Positions 1 to 7,110 of a DNA stretch of 14,087 nt are shown piece after piece. The notes under the pieces are model-generated. The model did not search any database and was not told the origin of the DNA. It was given only the letters and a program-made list of their open reading frames with translations. Origin of the DNA: JBARRO01 sp049644265 (GTDB taxonomy: Bacteria; Bacteroidota; Ignavibacteria; UBA10030); assembly GCA_049644265.1 (NCBI GenBank), contig JBARRO010000091.1, positions 1-14,087 of the forward strand, in the 5' to 3' direction. The position numbers and the translations under genes were made by a program. Position 1 is the stretch's first letter. Every line of letters starts with the position of its first letter.

Positions 1-2324
1 AGTCTGCGGAGAAGCATGTCACGGGCGAAGCCGTCTATATTGACGACATGCTCGCCGACGAACGGCTGCTCATCGGACGCGTGGTATACAGTCCGCATGC
101 TCACGCGAGGATCAAGTCCTTCGATTTGAGTGCAGCGAAGAAAGTTGGGGGGATTCATGCTGTGCTTTGTTGGCGTGACATACCCGGCCCCAATCAGATG
201 GGCCCCGTTCACAGGGACGAACTCTGCCTCGCCGTCGAGGAAGTGACATTTGCAGGACAGGCGATGTTTCTGATTGCGGGCGAGACGACGGAGTCATGCC
301 TTGAAGCCCAACGCGCAATTCGGGTGGAGTATGATGTTCTTGAACCTGTTCTCACTGTCGAGGAAGCGATTGAGAAAGGGAGTTTCCTCGGCCCGCCCCG
401 GTTCATGAAGCGCGGCAATCCGGAGACCGCTCTTACAAAGTCGGCTCATGTTCTTGCGGGGGAACTTCGCACGGGCGCCCAGGAGCACTGGTACCTCGAG
501 ACTCAAACCTGCCTCTGCATTCCCGGTGAACACCGGGAGATCAACGTCTTCAGCTCCACACAACACCCGTCGGAGACACAGGCCCTCATCGCAGAGCTTC
601 TTGGAATAGGGAAGAATGAAGTCGTCGTGGAAGTCCGAAGGATGGGCGGGGCATTCGGCGGAAAGGAAACGCAGGCGAATCATACCGCCTGCTGGGCCGC
701 GCTTCTCTGTCACGCGACAAAACGTCCCGTGAAAATCCGGCTCTTCAGGGACGACGACCAGATCATGACCGGAAAGCGCCACCGCTTTCTTTCCCGGTAC
801 AAAGTTGGATTTGACGATGAGGGAAGACTCCTTGCAGCGGAGCTTGACCTCGCAAGCGACGGCGGAGCTGCCATCGACCTTTCGTTTGCCATCCTCGAGC
901 GGGCGATGCTGCATTGCGACAACAGCTACTTCATTCCCGATATTTCGGTGAAAGGTCAGGTCTGCAAGACGAATCTTCCGTCCAACACAGCATTCAGGGG
1001 ATTCGGTGGCCCCCAGGGAATGGCCCTCATCGAGGCCGTGATCGACCGCGTTGCCCGATATTTGAAGAAGGATCCCGCAGATATCCGTTACAGAAACTTC
1101 TACGGACTGCAAACAAACAACGTGACCCATTACGGCGAGACGGTGGAGAACAACAAGCTTTTCACCATCTACGAGCAACTCGTGAAGTCGTCCGAGTATC
1201 AGAAACGACGGACTGCGGTCAATGAATTCAACACCGCGAACGAATTTCGGAAGAAAGGCCTCGCGATCACCCCTGTGAAATTCGGAATTTCCTTCACAAC
1301 CACATTCCTCAATCAAGCCGGAGCTCTTGTCCATATCTACCAGGATGGAACCATCCTCGTAAACCATGGCGGCACGGAAATGGGTCAGGGACTTCACACA
1401 AAAATGCAGCAGATCGCTGCGGCGGAATTCGGTGTTCGTCTCGACCGCGTGAAGGTCAATGCCACGAACACGTCAAAAGTGCCAAACACATCTGCCACCG
1501 CAGCGTCTGCCGGCGCAGATCTAAACGGCATGGCAGTAAAGAACGCTGTCGACATTCTCAAATCGCGAATCGCCGAAACGGTTTCAGTGATCTTTACGGA
1601 AAAACACCCTGGTGCTCCATCAAAAAAAGAAAATATTTTTTTTGAGAACGATTCAATTCTCGACCTCGGCCATCACGACCGCAGGATTGGCTTTGCAGAG
1701 GCTATCCCGCTGCTGTATCTCCGGCAAGTCAGCCTAAGCTCCACCGGATTCTACAAGACACCGAACATCGGATGGGACAAAGAGAAAGGATGGGGTCGAC
1801 CGTTCCATTATTACGCATTTGGAATGTGTGTGTCGGAGGTCCTGGTGGATACCCTTACGGGCATGCATGAACTTTTGCGGACGGACATTCTTCACGACGT
1901 CGGCAGCTCGCTCAACCCTGCGATTGACCTTGGGCAGATCGAAGGCGGCTACATTCAAGGTGTGGGATGGTGTACAACGGAAGAAATCAAGTGGGACGAG
2001 CACGGGCACCTCCTGACGCATTCGCCGGACACGTATAAGATTCCTGCCGTACGCGACATTCCGCGTGATTTCAGGGTGTCTCTGCTCCAAAACGCTCCAA
2101 ACCCCAGTGCCGTCAGACAAAGCAAGGCGGTTGCAGAGCCTCCTCTCATGCTCGCCCTTTCCACATGGCTTGCGCTCAAGGATGCGGTCTCAGCAGTCGC
2201 GAATCACGAATTCGAGCCCGAGTTCTCTCTTCCTGCTACGAGCGAGGTGATTCTCCTTTCCATCGAAAACCTCATGGAGCGAGCGAAACAAAGACGCTCC
2301 ACAGCGCCAGTCGCGGCAAAGTAA
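1..2324 (+). CDS. xdhB: Xanthine dehydrogenase, molybdopterin-binding (large) subunit, 5'-partial
   Basis: This subunit hydroxylates hypoxanthine/xanthine to urate at a molybdenum cofactor. The frame is open from base 3 and already reads HVTGEAVYIDD before the first ATG (48), a segment normally near the start of this subunit. The true start is therefore upstream, and 48 is an internal Met. 773 residues are visible, close to full length. Counting from M48, the Moco and substrate residues known from bovine XDH are all present: Q145 (GAQEHWYLE), GGAFGGKE with E207 (bovine E802), R285 in ERAM (bovine R880), R317/F319 in AFRGFGG (bovine R912/F914), FGISF, GTEMGQG, the AAS motif, and catalytic E697 in KAVAEPPL (bovine E1261). 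This set supports a purine-oxidising enzyme rather than a CO- or aldehyde-oxidising relative. The Gly usually before the catalytic Glu is Ala here. xdhC follows 32 bases downstream. The FeS and FAD parts must lie upstream, as a separate gene or a fused N-terminus. Confidence 0.97.
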   Translation, partial: SAEKHVTGEAVYIDDMLADERLLIGRVVYSPHAHARIKSFDLSAAKKVGGIHAVLCWRDIPGPNQMGPVHRDELCLAVEEVTFAGQAMFLIAGETTESCLEAQRAIRVEYDVLEPVLTVEEAIEKGSFLGPPRFMKRGNPETALTKSAHVLAGELRTGAQEHWYLETQTCLCIPGEHREINVFSSTQHPSETQALIAELLGIGKNEVVVEVRRMGGAFGGKETQANHTACWAALLCHATKRPVKIRLFRDDDQIMTGKRHRFLSRYKVGFDDEGRLLAAELDLASDGGAAIDLSFAILERAMLHCDNSYFIPDISVKGQVCKTNLPSNTAFRGFGGPQGMALIEAVIDRVARYLKKDPADIRYRNFYGLQTNNVTHYGETVENNKLFTIYEQLVKSSEYQKRRTAVNEFNTANEFRKKGLAITPVKFGISFTTTFLNQAGALVHIYQDGTILVNHGGTEMGQGLHTKMQQIAAAEFGVRLDRVKVNATNTSKVPNTSATAASAGADLNGMAVKNAVDILKSRIAETVSVIFTEKHPGAPSKKENIFFENDSILDLGHHDRRIGFAEAIPLLYLRQVSLSSTGFYKTPNIGWDKEKGWGRPFHYYAFGMCVSEVLVDTLTGMHELLRTDILHDVGSSLNPAIDLGQIEGGYIQGVGWCTTEEIKWDEHGHLLTHSPDTYKIPAVRDIPRDFRVSLLQNAPNPSAVRQSKAVAEPPLMLALSTWLALKDAVSAVANHEFEPEFSLPATSEVILLSIENLMERAKQRRSTAPVAAK

Positions 2325-2356
2325 CCGCGCTTCAACAGGCTCTCCTCAAGTTCAAC

Positions 2357-3502
2357 ATGACCATGGACATTTTTCGGAAAACCCTGGACGCACTTCAGAC
2401 CGACGATCGCCTGATGCTCGCGACGGTCGTTAGGACCACAGGATCGACTCCGGCTTCTGCCCTTTCGAAAATGCTCGTTGGCAACTCGGGTTCACTTGGA
2501 ACGGTTGGAGGCGGGAGCATGGAAGCCGAAGTTATCCGGAAAGCAATCGGCCTTGCCGGGACGGGCAAAGCCGAGATTGTCACATTCCATCTCAATGACG
2601 ATGAGCTTGTCCAGGGACTTATCTGTGGCGGGGACGTCCACATTCTCATAGAGCCGGTTTCAAAGGATTGGGCACCGATGCTGAAGCAGGTCGTCGGACA
2701 CCGGGATAACGGCGAGGATGGAATTCTCCTCACACTTATTGACAAGGAAGGAATCGTACGAGGAAAAGACTTTTTCGACGGTTCCATTGCTGAAGACCCT
2801 GGTAAGTTCCAGAAACGATGGATCGGGCTTGGACTTGAGACCAGCGCCGAGCTGAAGGAAGAATTGCGAAAGGTTGTTCACCACGACGGGCCGCGTCAAG
2901 TTGAGACCGGGCAGGGAAAGCTCATTCTGGAGCCAATCAGGGGCATACCCGGCCTTGTCATTTTCGGGGGAGGACATGTCTCTCGCTCCCTGACTACCGT
3001 GGCAACTCTTGCTGGATTCCATGTCACTGTTGCTGACGATCGAGAGGCGTACGCCAATCCAAACCGATTTCCGGAAGCTTCGCAAACACTCGTTGTGGAT
3101 TTCACGAGCGCGTTCAAAGGCATCGCGGTCAAACCTTCGACATCAATTGTCATCGTCACGCGCGGGCATCACTTCGACGAAATCCTCCTGGAACAAGCCC
3201 TCGGCACTCCCGCCGGCTACATCGGCATGATCGGAAGCAAACAGAAGGTCCATTCGGCTTTTTCTCACCTGATGGAAAGAGGCGTTCATCCAGATAAGCT
3301 TAAAGACGTCCACGCGCCCGTCGGAATTGAAATTGGTGCCGTTTCGCCCGAAGAAATCGCAGTAAGCATTGTCGCCGAGCTTGTGGCACTCCGCAGAGGA
3401 AAACAAGGTACATTTCACAGCAAATCCGAGGAATTGCATCTCCCTCCCCAAAATCCGGCTGGGCCTGGAACTCCGGAACAGGCCTCAAGGTTTACGAACT
3501 AG
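2357..3502 (+). CDS. xdhC: XdhC-type molybdenum cofactor insertion/maturation protein
   Basis: XdhC proteins bind the molybdenum cofactor, promote its sulfuration and deliver it to xanthine dehydrogenase. With the start at 2357 the protein has 381 residues, at the long end of the family. The N-terminal XdhC/CoxI domain shows TTGSTPASALSKMLV (res. 27-41), GTVGGGSMEAEV (48-59) and the conserved CGG (C90). The C-terminal Rossmann domain begins at about residue 199 (LVIFGGGHVSRSL) and continues with VTRGHHFDE, YIGMIGSKQK and HAPVGIEIGAVSPEEIAVSI, the standard XdhC_C signatures. The frame stays open back to 2165 inside xdhB, but that part is not XdhC-like. MTMDIF at 2357 or MDIF at 2363 fits the family start; neither has a strong Shine-Dalgarno site. 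A tail of about 35 residues after ALRRG is poorly conserved. The position directly after xdhB matches a dedicated chaperone. Confidence 0.94.
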   Translation: MTMDIFRKTLDALQTDDRLMLATVVRTTGSTPASALSKMLVGNSGSLGTVGGGSMEAEVIRKAIGLAGTGKAEIVTFHLNDDELVQGLICGGDVHILIEPVSKDWAPMLKQVVGHRDNGEDGILLTLIDKEGIVRGKDFFDGSIAEDPGKFQKRWIGLGLETSAELKEELRKVVHHDGPRQVETGQGKLILEPIRGIPGLVIFGGGHVSRSLTTVATLAGFHVTVADDREAYANPNRFPEASQTLVVDFTSAFKGIAVKPSTSIVIVTRGHHFDEILLEQALGTPAGYIGMIGSKQKVHSAFSHLMERGVHPDKLKDVHAPVGIEIGAVSPEEIAVSIVAELVALRRGKQGTFHSKSEELHLPPQNPAGPGTPEQASRFTN

Positions 3503-3561
3503 CGTCCGGCAATCAGGAACTCACTGGATTCTTCTCAAACCATCAATCAAGGAGGATTGCT

Positions 3562-4167
3562 ATGGCCACACCTCGCTTCATCGCAGTACTGTGCATTTCA
3601 CTCATTGCTACTTCGTTCGCGTCTGCTCAGGAAATGGGGGCCAAGAGCAAGCTGGAATCACCGGGAGGAGTACAAGCGTCCTATCTCAGACAGGCGAAAC
3701 GCGTCCAGGGGCAGATGGAGTCTCTGTTGCAGGCCATACCGCAGGAGAAATTCGCATGGAGGCCTTCGGGGGACGTCCGGTCAATTGCCGAGGCGTTCAT
3801 GCACGCGGGTGGCGGCAACTATCTTATGGCGAAGTTTCTCGGAGGCAAGATTCAGGAGGGATTCACCGAAGACGCTTACGAAAAATCTGCGACCGACAAA
3901 ACAGTGATTCTTGATGAGCTTCGTAAGTCGTTTGAAACGGTAAACCAGACCATTGCCAACACACCCGAGAGCGATTACGGCAATCACGTGAACTTCTATG
4001 GGAATGATGTCACAATGCTCGACATCATCTTTCTTGCTGCAACTCATCAGCACGAATTGCTGGGCCAACAGATTGCCTACGCCCGAATGAACGGCGTCGT
4101 GCCGCCCTGGACTGCGGCAATGCAACAGAAGATGAAGGAGAACGACAAGAAAGGCGAGAAGAGGTAG
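3562..4167 (+). CDS. Secreted DinB-fold protein, function unknown
   Basis: 201 residues. It begins with a Sec signal peptide (basic MATPR, hydrophobic stretch to about residue 19, likely cleavage after ASA at 20-22), so the mature protein is exported. The rest looks like the DinB/YfiT four-helix-bundle superfamily: a helix ending in QMESLLQAIPQEKFAWRP, then AEAFMHAGGGNYLM with H81, and the C-terminal hallmark ATHQHELLGQQIAYARMNGVVPPW with H162 and H164. These His residues would form the usual metal site. The start is fixed by a near-perfect Shine-Dalgarno site (AAGGAGGA, 3549-3556) six bases before the ATG. It lies 59 bases after xdhC, so it could be co-transcribed, but nothing in the sequence ties it to purine oxidation. 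A strong hairpin terminator follows. Assignment to the DinB fold is confident; no reaction can be named. Confidence 0.85.
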   Translation: MATPRFIAVLCISLIATSFASAQEMGAKSKLESPGGVQASYLRQAKRVQGQMESLLQAIPQEKFAWRPSGDVRSIAEAFMHAGGGNYLMAKFLGGKIQEGFTEDAYEKSATDKTVILDELRKSFETVNQTIANTPESDYGNHVNFYGNDVTMLDIIFLAATHQHELLGQQIAYARMNGVVPPWTAAMQQKMKENDKKGEKR

Positions 4168-4171
4168 GAAG

Positions 4172-4199
4172 CCACGAAGTTCACGAAGAAACGCGAAGG
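4172..4199 (+). repeat. Degenerate A/G-rich intergenic repeat, copy 1
   Basis: Directly after the DinB-like stop codon comes a run of short related units, CCACGAAGTTCACGAAG then AAACGCGAAGG. It resembles the element at 5124-5152 and the inverted pair at 5578-5600 / 5655-5695. It is non-coding and lies between the stop codon and the terminator hairpin. It is recognised by eye from the ACG-AAG/CAAAG unit rhythm. Function unknown. Confidence 0.5.
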
Positions 4200-4206
4200 T
4201 TGTGAG

Positions 4207-4237
4207 AAAGCCTGCTTCCGATGGAAACAGGCTTTTT
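4207..4237. terminator. Intrinsic terminator between convergent genes
   Basis: AAAGCCTG (4207-4214) pairs perfectly with CAGGCTTT (4228-4235). Inside it, TTCC (4216-4219) pairs with GGAA (4223-4226) across a three-base loop, with a single C/A mismatch between the two stems. The + strand copy ends in a run of five T. It sits between the convergent DinB-like gene (ends 4167) and puuD (ends 4246). Read from the - strand the 3' U-tract is short (CTTTCTC), so it should act best on the + strand block and perhaps weakly on the other. Confidence 0.85.
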
Positions 4238-4245
4238 CGTGTACC

Positions 4246-5055
4246 TCAAGCCTGACGCAGGAATCGTGCGGCGATCCAACCCAACAGAACGAGGACAGAA
4301 AGGAGCAGCCAGCTGTACTCGGTTCCGTAGGAAACCGTCGGATAGTGATTGCTGATCATCGTAAACACCACGGGAACGACGAGAAATGTGTTGTGCTTCG
4401 ACCGCATTTTCGCACGGGCAGCCAGCTCAAGATCGGGTTGTTCGCCGCGTTGAAGCGACGAAACCATTCTGCGCTGGGCCGGCAAGATCCGCATCCAGAC
4501 ATTGGCGGTCATGATCGTTCCAAACATTGCCCCCGCGTGAATGTAGGCGGTCCTCCCTCCAAAGAACTTCGTGAGCGCGAAGATCGCGAACGCCGCGAGG
4601 ATGAACGAGATTGTCACGCCGAGCTTTTCATTCCTGGCAAAGATGGAATTCCAGAGAACATCGTACAGAATCCAGCCCACGACGATGATTCCAACCCCGA
4701 TCGCGATGGACGTGGCCTGACTGTACAATGCGTCCGCCAGCATTCCGCCGGCGTAGTAGACCAGCACGAGGAGACTTGTCCCGCTTAACCAGGTTATTGC
4801 AGCTTCCCACTTGAACCAATGAAGTCTTTGTGAAAGCATCTGTGGTTTGGACTGCTTTTCCACGACGTAGAAACCGCCGCTGTGAACCATCCACAACCGC
4901 TGTTCTTTATCCCCTTCACCGGACGATCTGGCGAGCTCCGTGAAACGTCCGTCAAGCCAGGTGAAGAAATACGTCTGACCCACCCACATGATGCCTGCAA
5001 ACACGTGAATCCAGCGAAGAAGAATGTTCAGCCATTCGGACCAGTCAAACTCCAT
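4246..5055 (-). CDS. puuD: PuuD-type membrane urate oxidase, membrane domain only
   Basis: PuuD oxidises urate to 5-hydroxyisourate in the membrane and passes electrons to a cytochrome c instead of making hydrogen peroxide. This 269-residue protein matches the Urate_ox_N membrane domain throughout: RWIHVFAGIMWVGQTYF (H17), LWMVHSGGFY (H58), LHWFKWEAAITWLSG (H79), YIHAGAMFGTIMTANVW (H173), and SKHNTFLVVPVVFTMISNHYP (H221, H237). About seven transmembrane segments are visible (roughly 10-33, 83-105, 114-136, 146-164, 168-190, 222-238, 247-265). Well-studied members carry a C-terminal cytochrome c domain; here the chain ends at RFLRQA with no CXXCH, so a separate acceptor is implied. AAAGG lies about eight bases before the ATG. 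No other uricase is visible, and this gene supplies exactly the step between XDH and UraH. It is 126 bases downstream of uraH. Confidence 0.92.
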   Translation of the reverse strand: MEFDWSEWLNILLRWIHVFAGIMWVGQTYFFTWLDGRFTELARSSGEGDKEQRLWMVHSGGFYVVEKQSKPQMLSQRLHWFKWEAAITWLSGTSLLVLVYYAGGMLADALYSQATSIAIGVGIIVVGWILYDVLWNSIFARNEKLGVTISFILAAFAIFALTKFFGGRTAYIHAGAMFGTIMTANVWMRILPAQRRMVSSLQRGEQPDLELAARAKMRSKHNTFLVVPVVFTMISNHYPTVSYGTEYSWLLLSVLVLLGWIAARFLRQA

Positions 5056-5123
5056 CAGTTATGACCTTTCTGTTAAACCGAGCATCAGATCTGAAATACG
5101 GTTGTGTGTTTCTAACCGATAGG

Positions 5124-5152
5124 CACGCGGAGAAAACGCAAAGACCGCAAAG
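5124..5152 (+). repeat. Degenerate A/G-rich intergenic repeat, copy 2
   Basis: In the 126-base gap between puuD and uraH, CACGCGGAGAAAACGCAAAGACCGCAAAG is split here as CACGCGGAGAAAACG and CAAAGACCGCAAAG. It contains three related ACGC/CCGC-plus-purine units. It resembles the copies at 4172-4199 and 5578-5600. No open frame covers it. The rest of the gap shows nothing recognisable except a 6-bp hairpin over the uraH stop codon (5172-5190) without a U-tract. Confidence 0.5.
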
Positions 5153-5181
5153 TGATAAGACAGGTCCCTTTGGAAGCGGCA

Positions 5182-5529
5182 CTAGCTTCCTCGATACGTT
5201 GAATACCCGAAGGGGCTGAGGAGCAGCGGAACGTGGTAGTGCTGGTTTGCATCGTGCACCTCAAAAACGATCTGCACGGTTGGATAGAACGTTGGCTGAC
5301 CCGAGACCGCATAATAGGTTGCAGTATCGAAAGTGAGTCGATACGAGCCGGTGCGCAGCTTGTGACCCTCGGGCAGGAGGTCGCTCATACGACCGTCGGT
5401 ATCTGTCATGCCACTCGCAATTTTTGTCCATTCACCGTTCGGGCTCCTCATCTCAAGCACCGCCGGAACCCCAGGGGCAGGTTTGCCGCGCATCGTGTCG
5501 AGGACATGGGAAGTAATCGGGCTTTTCAT
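5182..5529 (-). CDS. uraH: 5-hydroxyisourate hydrolase (transthyretin-like)
   Basis: This enzyme hydrolyses 5-hydroxyisourate, the product of urate oxidation, to OHCU. At 115 residues it has the usual length for the family, and every family signature is present: SHVLDT with H8, GKPAPGVPAVLE, TDTDGR with R47, PTFYPTVQIVFEV, HYHVPLLLSPFGYSTY with H99, and the diagnostic C-terminal YRGS (112-115). H8, R47, H99 and the YRGS tail form the active site at the tetramer interface. No signal peptide is seen, so it is cytoplasmic. A clear Shine-Dalgarno site (AGGAG) lies a few bases before the start at 5529. The gene is separated from its - strand neighbours by 183 bases upstream and 126 downstream, both holding repeats, so it may have its own promoter or depend on read-through. 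Confidence 0.97.
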   Translation of the reverse strand: MKSPITSHVLDTMRGKPAPGVPAVLEMRSPNGEWTKIASGMTDTDGRMSDLLPEGHKLRTGSYRLTFDTATYYAVSGQPTFYPTVQIVFEVHDANQHYHVPLLLSPFGYSTYRGS

Positions 5530-5577
5530 TTTGAGCTCCTGTTTAAGATCATGTTAGTGAAGGCTTGGCAAAGGCAC

Positions 5578-5695
5578 TTCACAGAGGTCACGGAGAAGAA
5601 CTGAGATCATAGAGGAAAAATGGGTGTTGAAATTCAAAACAACGGAACTACTATCCTCCTCTGTGAACTCCTCTTTTCCCTGTGAACTCTGTGAA
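5578..5695. repeat. Long imperfect inverted repeat between the CitE-like gene and uraH
   Basis: The left arm is TTCACAGAGGTCACGGAGAA (5578-5597). The right arm at 5674-5695 reads, on the opposite strand, TTCACAGAGTTCACAGGGAA plus AA. The arms match at 17 of 20 positions. A second unit (TTCACAGAGGAGG on the - strand, 5655-5667) lies just inside the right arm. The arms could fold into a long stem around a loop of roughly 75 bases in RNA from either strand. It fills most of the 183-base gap and belongs to the same repeat type as 4172-4199 and 5124-5152. No coding frame is apparent here. It might reduce or stop transcription into uraH, or mark a past rearrangement. Confidence 0.65.
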
Positions 5696-5712
5696 ATATT
5701 CTCCGGCAGCAC

Positions 5713-7068
5713 TCAGGAGGATCCTCGTCGCGCCTTCATGATTTTGGCAAACGATTTTGACCGAATCTCTTCAAGGGTCAGACCAGTGGCGTCCGTTTCA
5801 GATTCCTTGATCGCACCGCAACCGATTCCCTGAAGGAAAAAGTTCAGTAATCCCTGGCCCGTCGCAGCGTCGTCGAAAACTTCTCCGATCAGCGTTGCTT
5901 GCGCCGCCTTTTGGACGAATGTTTTCAGGCGATTCGACGCGGTCTCGAGTTCCTGGAGGAAGAACGCGTACACTGCTGCATAGCGGACAGGAAGCTGCGC
6001 AGGATGGAGATCCCAACCCTGGTAGTAGCCGTTCATGAGCGAATGGTTGACGTGCTCGAAGTTCATCTTCAACACGCGGTGAACAACTTTGCGGTTTTCT
6101 GCCTTCTGCGTTGCGGTCAGGGGTTTCTGGTGTACGGGGCGATGAGGTCCGACCGGCATCACGTTGGTCGCTCCGTCGGAAATCCATATTCCGGTTCCGG
6201 CCAAAGAGACCTTCATAACAGTCCTCGCAAAATCGCAGGCTGGATGAATCATGCTCTGATATTGAGCCGTGACATTGTTGGAAGCGGTGTAGTCGTATAC
6301 GCCGAAGTGCGCAGCCACACAACGGCCCTCCGCAGCAGCGACTAATGATGGCAGAGCAACTTCCCCCTTATCATTAAAGATCGATTGCGGGGTCTCAACC
6401 ATGAACTCCAGCTTCAGACTCCCGGCTGGAAGTCCGTTGCGCGACTCCAGGGTCTTCAGAAGTTCCACGAGAAGTGTGATATGCCCCGGAATCATGACCT
6501 TCGGAATAGTCACAACGAAATTGTCCGGGAGCTTCCCGTTCGTCTTCTGTACAAGCGTCGTGACAAAAACGTCCAATGTTCGGATTGCCCGGGCTTTCAG
6601 ATCTTCCGAAAAGGGCTTCACGCGAATTCCGAGGAATGGCGGAAGGGTGCCGGCAGCCATTCCTTTGGCTACTTCGGCCGCAGTGAACTCGGCATGATGG
6701 TCTTCTTCAGAATCGGGGCGATTGCCATAGCCATCCTCGAAATCAATCCGAAAATCCTCGACGGGTTCATGTTTCAACTTCGCGCGAATGCGCTCATAGA
6801 GAAGAGTATGAAACTTAGCCCCACCGGGAAGACCGAGTACCTTGGCCAGGGTCGCAGCGTTTGGAGCGTACTCATCCAGCGACGCCAGAGCAGTTGATCC
6901 AAGCTTTCCTGCCGTGTCGGCTTTGAAGATCTGGGCTCCCCCGTAAACGGTGTGGACTGGCTGACGGGCGGGAGAATCCCCCGGATAGTGTTGTGCGAAC
7001 ATCCTGTTCGCCTCGTGAAGGCGGCCCAGGACCTTGTTCATGACATCAGAGGGTATCGACGTTGGCAT
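5713..7068 (-). CDS. CitE/malate synthase-like TIM-barrel enzyme of unknown function (probably DUF6986 family)
   Basis: 451 residues, soluble, no signal peptide. The core resembles the HpcH/HpaI aldolase - citrate lyase beta - malate synthase superfamily: acidic DFRIDFEDGYG (res. 105-115), GIRVKPF with R149, FVVTIPKVM, FMVETPQSIF with E225, HFGVYDYTAS with D259, and HPAQLPVRY (355-362). By analogy E225 and D259 are the Mg2+ ligands and R149 binds a carboxylate. The motif around D259 recalls GRWDYIFS of malate synthase. I believe this is the family now called DUF6986, but no member's reaction is known to me. It follows the metallophosphoesterase by 42 bases with a purine-rich site (AAGGGA) before the ATG, so it is in the allB operon. 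Allantoate breakdown yields ureidoglycolate and then glyoxylate, so a role in using one of these is the simplest context-based guess. The reaction itself is not shown by the sequence. Confidence 0.85.
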   Translation of the reverse strand: MPTSIPSDVMNKVLGRLHEANRMFAQHYPGDSPARQPVHTVYGGAQIFKADTAGKLGSTALASLDEYAPNAATLAKVLGLPGGAKFHTLLYERIRAKLKHEPVEDFRIDFEDGYGNRPDSEEDHHAEFTAAEVAKGMAAGTLPPFLGIRVKPFSEDLKARAIRTLDVFVTTLVQKTNGKLPDNFVVTIPKVMIPGHITLLVELLKTLESRNGLPAGSLKLEFMVETPQSIFNDKGEVALPSLVAAAEGRCVAAHFGVYDYTASNNVTAQYQSMIHPACDFARTVMKVSLAGTGIWISDGATNVMPVGPHRPVHQKPLTATQKAENRKVVHRVLKMNFEHVNHSLMNGYYQGWDLHPAQLPVRYAAVYAFFLQELETASNRLKTFVQKAAQATLIGEVFDDAATGQGLLNFFLQGIGCGAIKESETDATGLTLEEIRSKSFAKIMKARRGSS

Positions 7069-7110
7069 TCGTTCCCTTGTAGAATGTTGGTATGACTAAT
7101 GCACTATCGA

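Noticed and set aside
294..1397. Long open frame on the - strand opposite xdhB
   Set aside because: It is antisense to a strongly conserved enzyme, has no recognisable domain, and is explained by the codon bias of the real gene.
1622..1643. A7 and T8 homopolymer runs inside xdhB, a possible slippage or programmed frameshift site
   Set aside because: The reading frame continues intact and the protein matches the XDH family on both sides, so there is no sign of a frameshift. The runs lie in a variable loop.
2165..2356. Upstream extension of XdhC overlapping xdhB
   Set aside because: The translated segment is basic, unlike any XdhC N-terminus, and out of frame with conserved xdhB sequence.
5172..5190. 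Perfect 6-bp hairpin (GGAAGC/GCTTCC) over the uraH stop codon, a possible terminator
   Set aside because: No U-tract follows on the - strand and the stem is short, so it does not meet the criteria for an intrinsic terminator.
4172..5695. CRISPR array
   Set aside because: The repeats are short, degenerate, unevenly spaced and partly inverted, without regular spacers or cas genes.
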